Shown: positions 8,731 to 18,552, counted from the stretch's first letter. The stretch is 64,000 bases of DNA from Methylacidiphilum kamchatkense Kam1 (GCF_007475525.1 NZ_CP037899.1:930001-994000); one strand, 5' to 3'. Translations and numbers: made by a program. Notes: generated by a model not told the origin, from the sequence alone.

Positions 8731-9972
8731 TTAGTAAATGGTAAAGGTAATTTCTTCCCAAAATCCATCTCCAATCTGTCCTTTCATGGCTTCAGAAAAA
8801 GGACCGAAAGGTGCCGATAAACGAATAGAATCAAGAGATATCGATCTTAAAACTTCAGTAATGCCATCTTCACTGATAACTTGGAGACTGCTTATAGTAC
8901 CATCGGATTGGACATAAAACCGAACTCTAACAGAGCCAATGGCAAGCAACCCCATACTTTGTTCTACTTCTAAGTACCATCTGGAGCCAATCGCACGATA
9001 AAGTCTTGCCTTATATCGACCAAGCTCGGTTTCACGTGCAGAGGGAGAAACAGGGCCTAGTTCCGCTGTACGTCCTCCTGAGATTTGCATTCTATGCTTT
9101 TCAAAGGATTCAGGAGAAGGAGGGGGATTGGGAGGGGGACTAAATTGGGAAGAAGATTTAGGTTGACTGGAATCCGTTTGTTTGGAAGTAGTAGAAGTCG
9201 TGGTTGCATTTTTTGAAGGTTCCTTGTCTGTTGCTTTTGATGGTTCTTTGGGAGTTTTATTCTGAAAGGGCATGAGAGGATCTCCGTTTGGATCTTCTTT
9301 CTTTAAAAACTCTTCAGATGGTTTGTTTATCTCTTTGAGAAGCTTTTCTAGCACTTTGGAGGGGTTGTCTTCGGAAGGCTTTTCTGTAGGGGTTGCCTCT
9401 TCAGATTTTGTTGTCAGTTTTTGATTATCTTTCTGAAGGTGATTTTCTTTAGTTTCTTCCTTGGATTTATTTTCAATTTTAGCTTCATTGTTGGAAGAAG
9501 CTTGATTCTGTTGGTTTTCTTGTTCAAATTGTTTTGTGGGAGGTGCTTGTTTTTGAGCTGGAGTAGATCGACCGCTAGGTCTTGGAGGTGAAGGCCTTGA
9601 CGCAGGCTGATCAACGTAGCTCATCGATGAGCGGGGGTCTCCCGAAAGTTGAGGAAGAGGAGAATCTGGTTTTTGCGGAGCTTCTTGGCTCCTTAAAGCG
9701 GTGGAACGATCGGATTGAAGAAGAGCGTGGGGATCAGGATGATCTGTTTTTTGCCATTCTTCGGTAGGAATAAAACTTTCAGGTTGGACCATTTCAAGCA
9801 TGGTTAAGGTGGGTGGTGGGGAATCAGGAGGAGGACTTTTTGGAAAAAATTGTTTTAAAATTCCAGATCCAAGAAATAAAGTAATAGCCAAATGAATAAC
9901 AAAAGAAAGGAGAAGGAAACCTCTTAAATGTGATTTTTGTTTAGTCACAATAAACAATGCTTTATGGCACAA
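8731..9972 (-). CDS. TonB-family energy transducer-like protein
   Basis: A 413-residue protein with one N-terminal membrane helix (about residues 18-40, LRGFLLLSFVIHLAITLFLG). A very long Pro/Ser/Lys/Glu-rich low-complexity region follows (about 45-300), then a TonB C-terminal-like domain (about 310-413: AIGSRWYLEVEQ...IGSVRVRFYVQSDGTISSLQVISEDG). This layout matches TonB or TolA, which span the periplasm and couple the ExbB/ExbD motor to outer-membrane partners. The first residues may be over-extended; a GTG about nine codons in is an alternative start. Gene order TonB-like, exbB, exbD supports the call. Confidence 0.82.
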   Translation of the reverse strand: MCHKALFIVTKQKSHLRGFLLLSFVIHLAITLFLGSGILKQFFPKSPPPDSPPPTLTMLEMVQPESFIPTEEWQKTDHPDPHALLQSDRSTALRSQEAPQKPDSPLPQLSGDPRSSMSYVDQPASRPSPPRPSGRSTPAQKQAPPTKQFEQENQQNQASSNNEAKIENKSKEETKENHLQKDNQKLTTKSEEATPTEKPSEDNPSKVLEKLLKEINKPSEEFLKKEDPNGDPLMPFQNKTPKEPSKATDKEPSKNATTTSTTSKQTDSSQPKSSSQFSPPPNPPPSPESFEKHRMQISGGRTAELGPVSPSARETELGRYKARLYRAIGSRWYLEVEQSMGLLAIGSVRVRFYVQSDGTISSLQVISEDGITEVLRSISLDSIRLSAPFGPFSEAMKGQIGDGFWEEITFTIY

Positions 9973-10096
9973 AAAATATTTTGCACATTAAAAGAGAAAA
10001 GGCAAAGTATAAACGGTTTCTTTTAAAGATCAAAAACGAGGATTTGACAAATAGGCGTTTTAAACATTACTCTAAAACCAGCGAGGAGTTCTAGAA

Positions 10097-10324
10097 ATGG
10101 ATGGCGAGCAAAAAAACATAAAAAGTGAAAAAATTACTGTTGAAAGAAAGAACTTCTTCTTTGATCTAAAAGAAAATGGAAGGGGGAGGTTTCTTCGAAT
10201 TACTGAAGATGTAAGAGGAAGAAGGGATGCAATTATCATTCCTGCACCTGGATTGGAAGAATTTAGAAAAGCACTCGATTCCATGATCGATGCTTGTAAG
10301 GATTCTTCCAATGCAACGGCCTAG
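10097..10324 (+). CDS. PUR-domain nucleic-acid-binding protein
   Basis: A 75-residue protein with the signature ERKNFFFDLKENGRGRFLRITE, characteristic of the bacterial single PUR-domain (Pur-alpha-like) family of small ssDNA/RNA-binding proteins. The family fold binds purine-rich single strands as a dimer. A good Shine-Dalgarno (GCGAGGAG) lies about 8 bases before the ATG. It is monocistronic or the first gene of a short unit leading to the polyprenyl synthase. The specific nucleic-acid target is unknown. Confidence 0.82.
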   Translation: MDGEQKNIKSEKITVERKNFFFDLKENGRGRFLRITEDVRGRRDAIIIPAPGLEEFRKALDSMIDACKDSSNATA

Positions 10325-10473
10325 AGGGTCAAATTGGTTTGAAAGCTACTATTGCTGTTAGTCTAACCAACTTGACGCAAGGGGATGGCTTATACTTATC
10401 TTATGGTTTTTCTTTAAAAGAGAAAAACTGATGGGCATTTTACTAGAGATATTAGTGGCACTGGCTACTGTTT

Positions 10474-11550
10474 ATGATCGAAAATAAGATCGCCCGCAAC
10501 AATGAAGCAAAGATGACAATATTTAAAAACAATGCAAAGCCGATTGCATCAAAACCGGATATTTTTCATAATTTGACAAATCAACTCAAAGACTATCTTG
10601 GTTGGATAGACAGGGAAATTTTAAACCAAGCGGAAGAATTTGATGCGGGTGTTGTTCCATTCTTTCGCTATGTTTTAGAGAGCGAAGGCAAGAGAATTAG
10701 GCCTCTTCTTGTTTTGCTGTCTGCAAAGGGAAGTGGAGGGATAATTGAGGATCATCTTTATCTTGCTGTGGTTGTTGAGATGATCCATTTGGCAACTCTT
10801 GTCCATGACGATATCCTTGATGGGGCTTCTATGCGTCGAGGACTGCCTTCGGTGACTTCCAGATGGGGTTCAGAAATTTCAGTACTTCTTGGTGATAGCT
10901 TGTTTGCACAGGCTCTTAAGGTATGTTGTCGGCTGCATCCTGACATTATTAAAAGTGTAGCTCATGGAGTCTGTGTGGTTTGCAGCGGAGAGATTCTTCA
11001 GACAAGAAGACGTTTTGATTGGAATTTATTGGAAGAGGAATATTTGAAAATCATTCAAATGAAAACAGGCGAGCTCTTTCGTATTCCTTGTGAACTTGCC
11101 GCAAGACTGAATTCGGCTTCCCAATCTATTTCCGAAGCTTTGGGCAGATATGGTCAAGCACTAGGATCTTCCTATCAAATTTATGATGATTGTTTGGATC
11201 TTTTCGGAAATGAAGAAAATGTGGGAAAGACATTGGGAACAGATTTAGGAGGGGGGAAGTTGACTTTGCCGATCCTTTATCTGTACCAACAAGGCTCCGA
11301 AGAAATGAAAAGAACCATTGTCGAAATTTTTGAAAACGGCGTCTCTGAAGATTGGGAAAAAATTCAATTATGGATCGTAAAGGAAGGAGTTCTCCAAAAG
11401 ACATTTCAGACGGCTATGAATTTCCTTGAGCAAGGGAAAAAAGAGCTAGATCTCTTACCAGAAAGTGATGAGAAAGAATATTTACTCGATGTGAGCAATA
11501 TCTTAGGCAAGCATTTAGCAGAACTTGTCAATGCCCAGTCAGCATTATAG
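10474..11550 (+). CDS. Polyprenyl diphosphate synthase (trans-type)
   Basis: Chain-elongating prenyltransferase of 358 residues, probably making the isoprenoid tail of quinones. The two Asp-rich motifs are visible: the first as HLATLVHDDILDGASMRRG (DDxxD variant with substrate-binding RRG) and the second as YQIYDDCLDLFG. Lys/Arg residues for pyrophosphate binding (EGKRIRP) occur early. The residues just before the first DDxxD set chain length but cannot be read with certainty. The ATG at 10474 adds about 30 residues of unusual leader; Met14 is an alternative start. Confidence 0.9.
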   Translation: MIENKIARNNEAKMTIFKNNAKPIASKPDIFHNLTNQLKDYLGWIDREILNQAEEFDAGVVPFFRYVLESEGKRIRPLLVLLSAKGSGGIIEDHLYLAVVVEMIHLATLVHDDILDGASMRRGLPSVTSRWGSEISVLLGDSLFAQALKVCCRLHPDIIKSVAHGVCVVCSGEILQTRRRFDWNLLEEEYLKIIQMKTGELFRIPCELAARLNSASQSISEALGRYGQALGSSYQIYDDCLDLFGNEENVGKTLGTDLGGGKLTLPILYLYQQGSEEMKRTIVEIFENGVSEDWEKIQLWIVKEGVLQKTFQTAMNFLEQGKKELDLLPESDEKEYLLDVSNILGKHLAELVNAQSAL

Positions 11551-11588
11551 TTTATTTATTTTTAATTGGTTAAAATGGGAAGGATCTT

Positions 11589-11762
11589 ATGAAAAGGACA
11601 TACCAACCCTCAAAAAGAACAAGAAAAAGACAGTATGGGTTTTTAAATCGCTCAAAGACTAAAGGTGGCAGGATGATATTGAAAAGGAGAAGAAAAAAAG
11701 GGAGATGGCGGTTGGTCCCTAAAAACACAGAAAGAAAATTTAGTCGTCACACTTCTTCGTGA
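11589..11762 (+). CDS. rpmH: 50S ribosomal protein L34
   Basis: Small, very basic ribosomal protein, 57 codons. It begins [19 protein letters not shown] and ends RHTSS, with the expected L34 core [20 protein letters not shown] Shine-Dalgarno GGGAAGGA lies just upstream. Its TGA stop overlaps the GTG of the rnpA reading frame (GTGA), so rpmH and rnpA are probably translationally coupled. It heads the conserved rpmH-rnpA-yidD-yidC order. Confidence 0.96.
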   Translation: MKRTYQPSKRTRKRQYGFLNRSKTKGGRMILKRRRKKGRWRLVPKNTERKFSRHTSS

Positions 11763-12184
11763 TTTTTTTCAGAGCGCTTTGGCTTTTAGTATATTTGATG
11801 GTCTATTTTGGTTGCTCAACCGACTTGAACAATAAATTACCACGGCGACTCATTGCTAAAAAAAAAGACGAAATTGCCCGTTTTTTTTCTCATGGGAAAA
11901 AGTTTTCTTCTCCTTTTTTTATCCTTTTTCTTTTACCAAGAGAAATCGATTCTTTCCCTAAAGTTTTTTTTGCAGTTTCAAAAAAGATCCGCGGAGCTGC
12001 CAAAAGAAACCTTATTAAAAGAAGAATGAGGGAGATATTTAGACAATACGCCCCCTTTAAGCTTGCGCCCTATTCCTTTGGTTGGATCGCAAAAGAGAGG
12101 ATTTTGACAGCAAATTTTAAAGAAATGAGAAAAGATATGATCGAATTAGGCGAAAAAGCGATACATTTTTTTAGTAGAATATGA
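11759..12184 (+). CDS. rnpA: Ribonuclease P protein component
   Basis: Protein subunit of RNase P, which matures the 5' ends of tRNAs. The family signature is clear: [25 protein letters not shown] (the RNR motif), with the upstream basic/aromatic segment [19 protein letters not shown]. The longest reading frame starts at the GTG overlapping the rpmH stop. The first 22-26 residues are hydrophobic and unlike RnpA, so the ATG at 11798 or the TTG at 11825 may be the true start. The 3' end overlaps yidD by four bases (ATGA). Confidence 0.9.
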   Translation: MIFFRALWLLVYLMVYFGCSTDLNNKLPRRLIAKKKDEIARFFSHGKKFSSPFFILFLLPREIDSFPKVFFAVSKKIRGAAKRNLIKRRMREIFRQYAPFKLAPYSFGWIAKERILTANFKEMRKDMIELGEKAIHFFSRI

Positions 12185-12438
12185 AAAGAATAATTTTTTT
12201 TCTTTTATCCTTTTATCGATACGGCCTAAGTTCGATTCGTCAAACTTTTGGAATTTACGGTGTTTGCCGGTATTATCCAACCTGCTCTCAGTATTGCAAA
12301 GAGGCGGTACAGAAACACGGGGTGATAGTAGGGCTATTCCTTGCATCGAAAAGGTTGCTGAGATGTCATCCTTGGGGAGGTAAAGGATGGGATCCTGTTC
12401 CCGATAAGGTAAAATCTCTCAGAAAAAAATCAGGATAA
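12181..12438 (+). CDS. yidD: Membrane protein insertion efficiency factor YidD
   Basis: Small amphipathic membrane-associated protein, 85 residues, thought to help YidC-dependent insertion. It has the near-invariant family motifs [16 protein letters not shown] and [17 protein letters not shown]. The start codon overlaps the rnpA stop (ATGA), a typical coupling in this gene order. Confidence 0.94.
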   Translation: MKRIIFFLLSFYRYGLSSIRQTFGIYGVCRYYPTCSQYCKEAVQKHGVIVGLFLASKRLLRCHPWGGKGWDPVPDKVKSLRKKSG

Positions 12439-12551
12439 AAAAATAAGTTTCATCTTGAGCAGAATTTTTTTTAAAATGGAAAAATCTCTTGTAAATATCG
12501 ATAGAAGAAAGGAATTTTGGTTTTTCTTTAGTAATTAACAAACTATTGGTT

Positions 12552-14327
12552 ATGGACAAAAAAGGTTGGATTGGTTTCGGCATTTGTCTTGTTTTGCTTT
12601 TGGTTTGGCAAATCTATGTTGAATATCATTACGTTAGGAATCAACCAAGTCAGAGTGAGCAATCCCCTTCTTCGCTTCCACAGTCTTCTGCCTCTGAAGA
12701 GCTAGCCACCAATGCACAAGCTCCTAAGGATCATGAGGAAAGCCAGGTTCTAAGTCCCCTTGAAAGTTTCGAAAAATCGCCTGCTCTTGGAAAAGAAACG
12801 CTAAGTTATCTTGAAAACGATAAAATTCGTGTGGCTTTGACTTCATGGGGAGGAGCGATTCAAAATATTGAACTAAAAGAGCACTTTTATCGAGGTCCAA
12901 AAGGAAGAGAAAACATTCTTTTAAATCGTTTTGATGAAGAACCTCTACTTAATCTCTCTGGTTGGGATGGGAAATATCATCTTAGTGGATATCAATCCGA
13001 AACGAAAGAGGGGAAAGTCATTTTTAAAAGGGATCTTTCTGGAGGAGTAAGCTTGGAAAGGGTTTTTACTCTTGGCCAAGATTACCAGATTATTATGGAA
13101 CAGCGACTGGTCAATAGATCTTCAACTTCCGTAAATCTTCCAGCATCAAGACTCAATATAGGGTTAGCTTCTCCAATCCATGCGAAAGATGCGATCCAGA
13201 ATATTGCTGCTAACTGGCTTACTCTTAAAGGAGCTCGATTTGGTCGCATTGGCCTTCCAGACTTCAATCCTGCAGGCTTCTTAGGATTGTTTTACTGGAG
13301 AGGTCCTCGAACCGTTATTACTAGTCCGACAGAATCTCTCCGTTGGGCTGCTGTTAAGAACCAATATTTTACCATTGTTGTAATTCCTCCATCGAGTCTC
13401 CCTCCCTTTCAAATTGAAGCTATCCCTGTGGAGCTTTCTCAATTTCCATTGGAACAGGAAGGCCAAAGCCGTCTACCTGTAGGTCTGAAAGCCTGGGCTC
13501 GTTTTTCTGAGCTATCCTTAGAACCAAACTCTATATTAAGCGTTCAGTTTAAAGTTTATAGTGGTCCTAAAGAATATGCCCGACTTCACAAACTGGGAGA
13601 TCATATTGATAAAGTTATGGAGTATGGCATGTGGGGATGGGTAGTGAAACCTTTGGTATGGTGCATGGTCCATTTTCACTCTTTCGTACCTAATTATGGC
13701 TTAGACATCATTCTATTTACTTTGCTACTGAAAGGAATTTTTTGGCCGCTTCAATCAAGCGCAAACCGTAATATGAAAGCTATGCAAGCGCTTTCTCCTA
13801 AACTCAAAGAACTTCAAGCACGCTACAAAGACCAGCCTGATAAGATGCAAGCAGAAATGATGAAGCTTTATAGGGAATATGGAGTGAATCCACTTGGTGG
13901 TTGTTTACCAATGCTAGTTCAAGTACCCATTTTTATCGGTTTTTATACAATGCTGCAGGGTTCCGTGGAATTAAGGAACCAATCTTTTTTATGGATTAAA
14001 GATTTAACGCAACCAGATACTGTTTATCATTTGCCGATGCTTAATTTGGATATTAATCCTCTGCCATTAATAATGGTTGGAACACAAATTCTTCTGTCTC
14101 GGATGACTCCTCAGGCTTCAGACAATCCGCAATTAAAAGTTTTTCAATGGATGCCTGTCTTTTTCCTTGTGTTTTTCTATAATTTTGCTTCGGCTCTGTC
14201 ACTTTATTGGACAGTTAATAACTTAGTGACAATTGTACAAACTTATCGAAATTTGAAAAAACCTCTCCCTGTTTTACACCGGGTTAAGAAGCACAAAGCC
14301 TCTCATAAAATTTCGTTGTTGAAATAA
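12552..14327 (+). CDS. yidC: Membrane protein insertase YidC
   Basis: Inner-membrane insertase of 591 residues. An N-terminal anchor (about residues 5-22) is followed by a large periplasmic domain (about 70-350), as in Gram-negative YidC. The conserved membrane core follows: FTLLLKGIFWPLQSSANRNMKAMQALSPKLKELQARYKD, then NPLGGCLPMLVQVPIFIGFYTML and the last helices ending LYWTVNNLVTIVQTY. I start at the ATG at 12552 rather than the in-frame TTG six bases earlier. The tail is basic (VKKHKASHK), consistent with ribosome contact. Gene order rpmH-rnpA-yidD-yidC is classic. Confidence 0.96.
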   Translation: MDKKGWIGFGICLVLLLVWQIYVEYHYVRNQPSQSEQSPSSLPQSSASEELATNAQAPKDHEESQVLSPLESFEKSPALGKETLSYLENDKIRVALTSWGGAIQNIELKEHFYRGPKGRENILLNRFDEEPLLNLSGWDGKYHLSGYQSETKEGKVIFKRDLSGGVSLERVFTLGQDYQIIMEQRLVNRSSTSVNLPASRLNIGLASPIHAKDAIQNIAANWLTLKGARFGRIGLPDFNPAGFLGLFYWRGPRTVITSPTESLRWAAVKNQYFTIVVIPPSSLPPFQIEAIPVELSQFPLEQEGQSRLPVGLKAWARFSELSLEPNSILSVQFKVYSGPKEYARLHKLGDHIDKVMEYGMWGWVVKPLVWCMVHFHSFVPNYGLDIILFTLLLKGIFWPLQSSANRNMKAMQALSPKLKELQARYKDQPDKMQAEMMKLYREYGVNPLGGCLPMLVQVPIFIGFYTMLQGSVELRNQSFLWIKDLTQPDTVYHLPMLNLDINPLPLIMVGTQILLSRMTPQASDNPQLKVFQWMPVFFLVFFYNFASALSLYWTVNNLVTIVQTYRNLKKPLPVLHRVKKHKASHKISLLK

Positions 14328-14357
14328 AATCATTCATTTTAGGTTTTAATAGAAATA

Positions 14358-15932
14358 ATGGAAAGAGTTGAAACGGATTTTCTTGTCATTGGAGGAGGTA
14401 TTGCAGGATTGTTTTTTGCCTTGGAAACTTCACGTTTTGGCAGAGTGGATGTCTTACTAAAAGGCAGTTTTACTCATTCCAGTTCTTGGTATGCTCAGGG
14501 TGGAATAGCTTGTGTCAGTTCTCCGCAAGATTCATTTGAGTCGCATATTTCCGATACACTCAAGGCAGGAGATGGATTATGCAAGGCCGACATCGTTAAA
14601 TCTTTTGTCGAAGAAGCACCTATGCGGATAGCAGACTTAATACGCCTTGGCGTTCCATTTACAAAGAATGCAGAAGGAAATTATGACTTGGGATTAGAGG
14701 CGGGACATTCCCATCGAAGGATCTATCATGTTAAGGACCACACGGGAATGGCAATTATTGAAGCATTAAAAAAAGAAGCAAAGAAAAGGAAACAAATAAT
14801 CCTCTGGGAAAACCAATGGGCTATTGATCTTATTGTCATCGATAGGATTTGCTGTGGGGCCTATGTTTTTGATAAAATAAAAAAGACTACTAGAGCTTTT
14901 TTTTCGCCCCATACGTTGTTATCCACTGGTGGCTGCGGAGGAATTTATCTCCATACAACTAATCCATCAAGTGCGACAGGTGATGGAGTTGCCATGGCGT
15001 ATCGAGCTGGAGCTTTGTTGAAAAACATGGAGATGATTCAATTTCACCCTACTTGTTTTTTTCAACAAAGTTCCCAAAAGTTTCTGATTAGTGAGGCGGT
15101 AAGAGGAGAAGGAGCAAAAATTATAAACCAAAGCGGGGAACATTTTTTAAAGCGTGTGGATCCGAGGGGTGAACTAGCACCCAGAGACATTGTTAGTCGG
15201 GCGATTTTTTTGGAAATGAAAGAAAAAAATATTCCCTATGTTTATTTGGATATTCGGGGAAAACAAAGAGAATGGTTAGAGGAAAGGTTCCCTTATATTT
15301 TTTCCTATTGTTTGAGCCAAGGGATCGATATGTCTAAAGATCTTGTGCCCATTGCTCCAGCTGCACATTATCAGTGTGGAGGGGTAGCGACAGATACTTA
15401 TGGGAGGACTTCGATTGTTGGATTATGGGCAGCAGGAGAGGTAGCCTGCACAGGGTTTCATGGAGCAAATAGATTAGCAAGCAATTCGCTGTTAGAAGCA
15501 ATCGTCGTAGCTGGAAGAGCGGCAAAATCTTCAATAAGCCAAAATAGTATTTTAAGATCGGATATTCATTCGGATTTTCCGTATTGTCTTGTGGTTGAAA
15601 AAAAAGAGCAAAGTGCCAGTGAGACCTTGATAGTTATCGATGAAATAAGAAAATTAATGTGGGATTGTGTTGGTATTGTGAGATCGGTTGCTGGACTGGA
15701 AAAGGCGAAAAAGGAAATTGGGCTGAAGATCGATTTTTTTAAAAATAAAGAAAAAAAAGAAGCAATAGTATCCTTACTTGAAGTCAAAGCCAAGAATATG
15801 GCCTTGGTAGCAGCTGTTATTATTGAAAGTGCGCTGCAAAGAAAAGAGAGTAGAGGAGCTCATTGGATAGTTGATTATCCAAAAAAGTTAGATATACCTC
15901 AAGACACCTCTGTCGCACTTCCTTCTCTATAA
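14358..15932 (+). CDS. nadB: L-aspartate oxidase
   Basis: FAD enzyme that oxidises L-aspartate to iminoaspartate, the first step of de novo NAD synthesis. The FAD-binding GGGIAGLFFALE motif lies at the N-terminus. The substrate-region motifs are SSSWYAQGGIACV, GLEAGHSHRRIYHVKDHTG, EMIQFHPTCFF, the active-site block SEAVRGEGAKI, and APAAHYQCGGVATDTYGRTSIVGLWAAGE. ANRLASNSLLEAIV follows. Length is 524 residues as expected. It lies 30 bases after yidC; no nadA or nadC is present in the window. Confidence 0.95.
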   Translation: MERVETDFLVIGGGIAGLFFALETSRFGRVDVLLKGSFTHSSSWYAQGGIACVSSPQDSFESHISDTLKAGDGLCKADIVKSFVEEAPMRIADLIRLGVPFTKNAEGNYDLGLEAGHSHRRIYHVKDHTGMAIIEALKKEAKKRKQIILWENQWAIDLIVIDRICCGAYVFDKIKKTTRAFFSPHTLLSTGGCGGIYLHTTNPSSATGDGVAMAYRAGALLKNMEMIQFHPTCFFQQSSQKFLISEAVRGEGAKIINQSGEHFLKRVDPRGELAPRDIVSRAIFLEMKEKNIPYVYLDIRGKQREWLEERFPYIFSYCLSQGIDMSKDLVPIAPAAHYQCGGVATDTYGRTSIVGLWAAGEVACTGFHGANRLASNSLLEAIVVAGRAAKSSISQNSILRSDIHSDFPYCLVVEKKEQSASETLIVIDEIRKLMWDCVGIVRSVAGLEKAKKEIGLKIDFFKNKEKKEAIVSLLEVKAKNMALVAAVIIESALQRKESRGAHWIVDYPKKLDIPQDTSVALPSL

Positions 15933-15989
15933 ATTATAGAATTTTGTTTTTTAATATATCGGCAAGCAAAATAAGTAATAATCCCTATA

Positions 15990-16369
15990 TTAAAAGTAGC
16001 AAAAAGATGATATAGAATTGACAATATTTGGTACCCCATCCATTTGCCAAGTGCCGGTTTGAAGAATGCCATGCCAGTGGATCGTATGTGGCAGAGTAGT
16101 AAGGTTTGTGACTTTGATAGTTAAGTCATCCCCATATTTAACATGGATAAGGGGCCGGGAACCTGGCCATTGAATGCAAAAGTGTGGAATTTTTGATCTT
16201 TGACTAGAGTAATAATTGTATCTTCTATAGTGAGCTCAAAAGTACGGGATTCACTATGGAGAGTCTCTCGAAGTCCTTTAAAGTACAATAGGAGAGCAAA
16301 AAGAAAGAGAAGTAGTTTTTGAAATGTAAAAATGGTGCTCTTAATCCATTGAGTCCTCTGGAAATGCAT
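15990..16369 (-). pseudogene. Multicopper oxidase remnant (N-terminal fragment, frameshifted)
   Basis: From 16369 the frame reads a signal-like helix, then TFELTIEDTIITLVKDQKFHTFAFNGQVPGP, matching the start of the first cupredoxin domain of multicopper oxidases. At about 16150 the frame is lost at a short C run (one C missing). In the next frame it resumes as PLIHVKYGDDLTIKVTNL...PHTIHWHGIL with the copper-ligand HWHG motif. After MDGVPNIVNS homology ends, and a stop lies at 15990. Most of the enzyme (second and third domains and the C-terminal copper ligands) is absent, so this is a truncated relic. Confidence 0.8.
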
Positions 16370-16593
16370 GGGTACATAGAAATCATTTTAAAGAGGAAAA
16401 ACAAATAGGCACAATTTAGGATGAAAGTTACTTTTTAGTGCTAATAGTTGATGCGCAAAGAAATATTTTTTTAATCTATTTTAGAAAATTAGATAAAACA
16501 GAAAATCTTATTGGGCGACCACCCTTCCTAGTTGATTTGGCTCTTCTCTAGGGTTATGAATTAATGAAATCTCTCAGAGGAAGCACGCTAGGT

Positions 16594-18243
16594 TCAATAA
16601 TGATAATGATAATAAATTTTTGACCACGATATTCTTCCAAGATTTAATCCTTCTATCTTTCCTTCTCCGAGGTTTTCTTGATTTTTCAATGCAGGGGGTG
16701 GAGAGAAGGGGGCCAATGAAATTGCTTTTTCTTGTTTTTTTTGGGGCTGTTTGGTCTTTTCAAAGGATTGCATTAGTCCTTTTCCAAGAGAGGTTTCTTC
16801 TTCCAATTGGATCAAAAAAAAGGGCGGTTTAGGAGAAGTTGGCAAGGCGGTATCCCATCTCCAATTTCTATTCGAATAAAAAACTAAGCTTGGTTCTGTA
16901 TATCCCAAGGCACAGTTCATAGAGGTAGCGGGCATATTTTTAAACATAGCAGAGAGTCTGAGGGTGAGGGAAAGAAGCCGTAAGTCTTTGGATAAAAAAG
17001 AGAGGGAAGAAGCAAGCAAAGCATACAGAAGGGCCATAATGAAGGCAGAAGGAATAGAGAGGGAACGATTTTTTAGGTACGAAAGCAGTGTGAAACCAAA
17101 AAGGGATAAAGAAAGAAGGACCAAAGCTCCAAGTATTGGAATATCCTTCATTGAACTGTCTTGAGGCCATCCTTGATAAAGGCAAAAAAATATAAGGCTT
17201 AAAGCAAGGATTGCAAATAATCCAAGAAAAAAGAGAGCAAAAAGAAAAGAAAATCTGGTTTGTTTGGCTTCACTAATTCCTTGAGCTATTAACAAAAAAT
17301 AAGCGGGAAAGCCTGGCATGATATAATGGGGAAGTTCCGTGGCATAGAAAGAAAAAATGAGAATAGGAGCTAGAAACCAGGAAAGCAAAAAACTATTCTC
17401 CATTGACCAGTTTTTCTTTAAGGTTTCCAAGAAAAATCCGAAAAATGCGGAGTTTGGATAGAGGCTTACTAAAGAAGATACAAAATAATAGAAAGGAATG
17501 AATGGGCGATTATCAAAAGCTTCTATGCCTCTATGAATGATGTGTTCTCCAATGCCTATTTTGAAAAAAAGCCCTTTTGTTTCGATCAATGCTGGGATAG
17601 CCCAGCAACTGACTATTGCAAGGCACAACAGCGAACCTGGAACTGGAGCAATATTGGCAATAGGTAGAGGTTTCCTCCAGAAAACAAACCGGTGAAGCAA
17701 ATAAGTAATAAAGGCTATAAACCAAATTATAGGTCCTTTAGCAAGAAAACCGAGTGCAAGAGAAATCCAGAAAATAAAAAACCACAAATGAGACTTCTTT
17801 TTAAGTAAATTTAAAAATGCCCATTGAGAAAGTGTTTCAAAGAGTACTAGGACCATATCGGCAGTGGCTAATCTACCATGAATAAGGGTCTGTACGGAGA
17901 CAATAAAACCTATAGGTGCTACCCATCGGATAGAAGAACAATAGCGATTGCTTATGCCGTAGAGAACAGTGGCTAGTATTGAAGCAGAAAGGATCGAGGG
18001 GAGTCTAGCAGAGAATTCATTAACTCCAAACAATTGATAAAAGAAGGCCATCAACCAATAAATTAAGGGTGGTTTATCCAACCTGAATTCACCATTAAAG
18101 AAGGGAACGATGAAATCTCTTTTTTGAAGCATTTCCCTTGCCGCCTGAGCAAATCTTGGTTCGTCACGATCAATTAGTGGTAGGGAATAAGATCCGGAGG
18201 AAAGAAGAACAAAGGCAAAGAAAAATAGGAAGAGGGGTGGCAA
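16594..18243 (-). CDS. ArnT/PMT-family membrane glycosyltransferase
   Basis: Integral membrane protein of about 549 residues with roughly 11-12 hydrophobic segments. It belongs to the C-type (GT83/GT39) transferases that use polyprenyl-phosphate sugars, such as ArnT. The family motif LPLIDRDEPRFAQAAREM (catalytic Asp/Glu in the first periplasmic loop) is followed by FIVPFFNGEFRLDKPPLIYWLMA. It probably modifies lipid A or a surface glycan. The reading frame has only a TTG at 18243; an upstream ATG (18253) is out of frame across a T8 run, so the N-terminus is uncertain and may reflect a one-base difference there. Confidence 0.87.
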   Translation of the reverse strand: MPPLFLFFFAFVLLSSGSYSLPLIDRDEPRFAQAAREMLQKRDFIVPFFNGEFRLDKPPLIYWLMAFFYQLFGVNEFSARLPSILSASILATVLYGISNRYCSSIRWVAPIGFIVSVQTLIHGRLATADMVLVLFETLSQWAFLNLLKKKSHLWFFIFWISLALGFLAKGPIIWFIAFITYLLHRFVFWRKPLPIANIAPVPGSLLCLAIVSCWAIPALIETKGLFFKIGIGEHIIHRGIEAFDNRPFIPFYYFVSSLVSLYPNSAFFGFFLETLKKNWSMENSFLLSWFLAPILIFSFYATELPHYIMPGFPAYFLLIAQGISEAKQTRFSFLFALFFLGLFAILALSLIFFCLYQGWPQDSSMKDIPILGALVLLSLSLFGFTLLSYLKNRSLSIPSAFIMALLYALLASSLSFLSKDLRLLSLTLRLSAMFKNMPATSMNCALGYTEPSLVFYSNRNWRWDTALPTSPKPPFFLIQLEEETSLGKGLMQSFEKTKQPQKKQEKAISLAPFSPPPALKNQENLGEGKIEGLNLGRISWSKIYYHYHY

Positions 18244-18491
18244 AAAAAACCATTGTTTAGAATGACAAAAAAGATTTATCCAATGGAAGGGGGGTGGGGT
18301 TTGATTTTTTTTAACTGAGAAGGGCTGTTAATGGAATCCATTTGTTGGATGCGTTATAATTTAGAAAGAATTAAGAATAATAACAGAGAACAATCTTATA
18401 ACAAGATTATTTGGCTATTTGAAATTACTCTACGAAGTATTATATTTGTGATGAAAAAATAAATTTTCTTTTTTTTAGTAAAAAAAATCTA

Positions 18492-18519
18492 TTGACTAAA
18501 ATGGGAGAGTGAATAGGAT
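18492..18519 (+). promoter_or_regulatory. Candidate rRNA operon promoter
   Basis: TTGACT at 18492-18497 and TAGGAT at 18514-18519 with 16-base spacing resemble sigma-70-type -35 and -10 boxes. They lie about 160 bases before the 16S gene. An AT-rich stretch with T and A runs precedes the -35 box, like an UP element. The transcription start is not determined. Confidence 0.55.
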
Positions 18520-18552
18520 AAACTCCCTACGATAAAGCAAAATTTTAAAAAT

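Noticed and set aside
10431-10487. An 18-codon frame (MGILLEIL...) before the polyprenyl synthase
   Set aside because: It overlaps the synthase start and has no supporting evidence; could be a leader but is too short to call.
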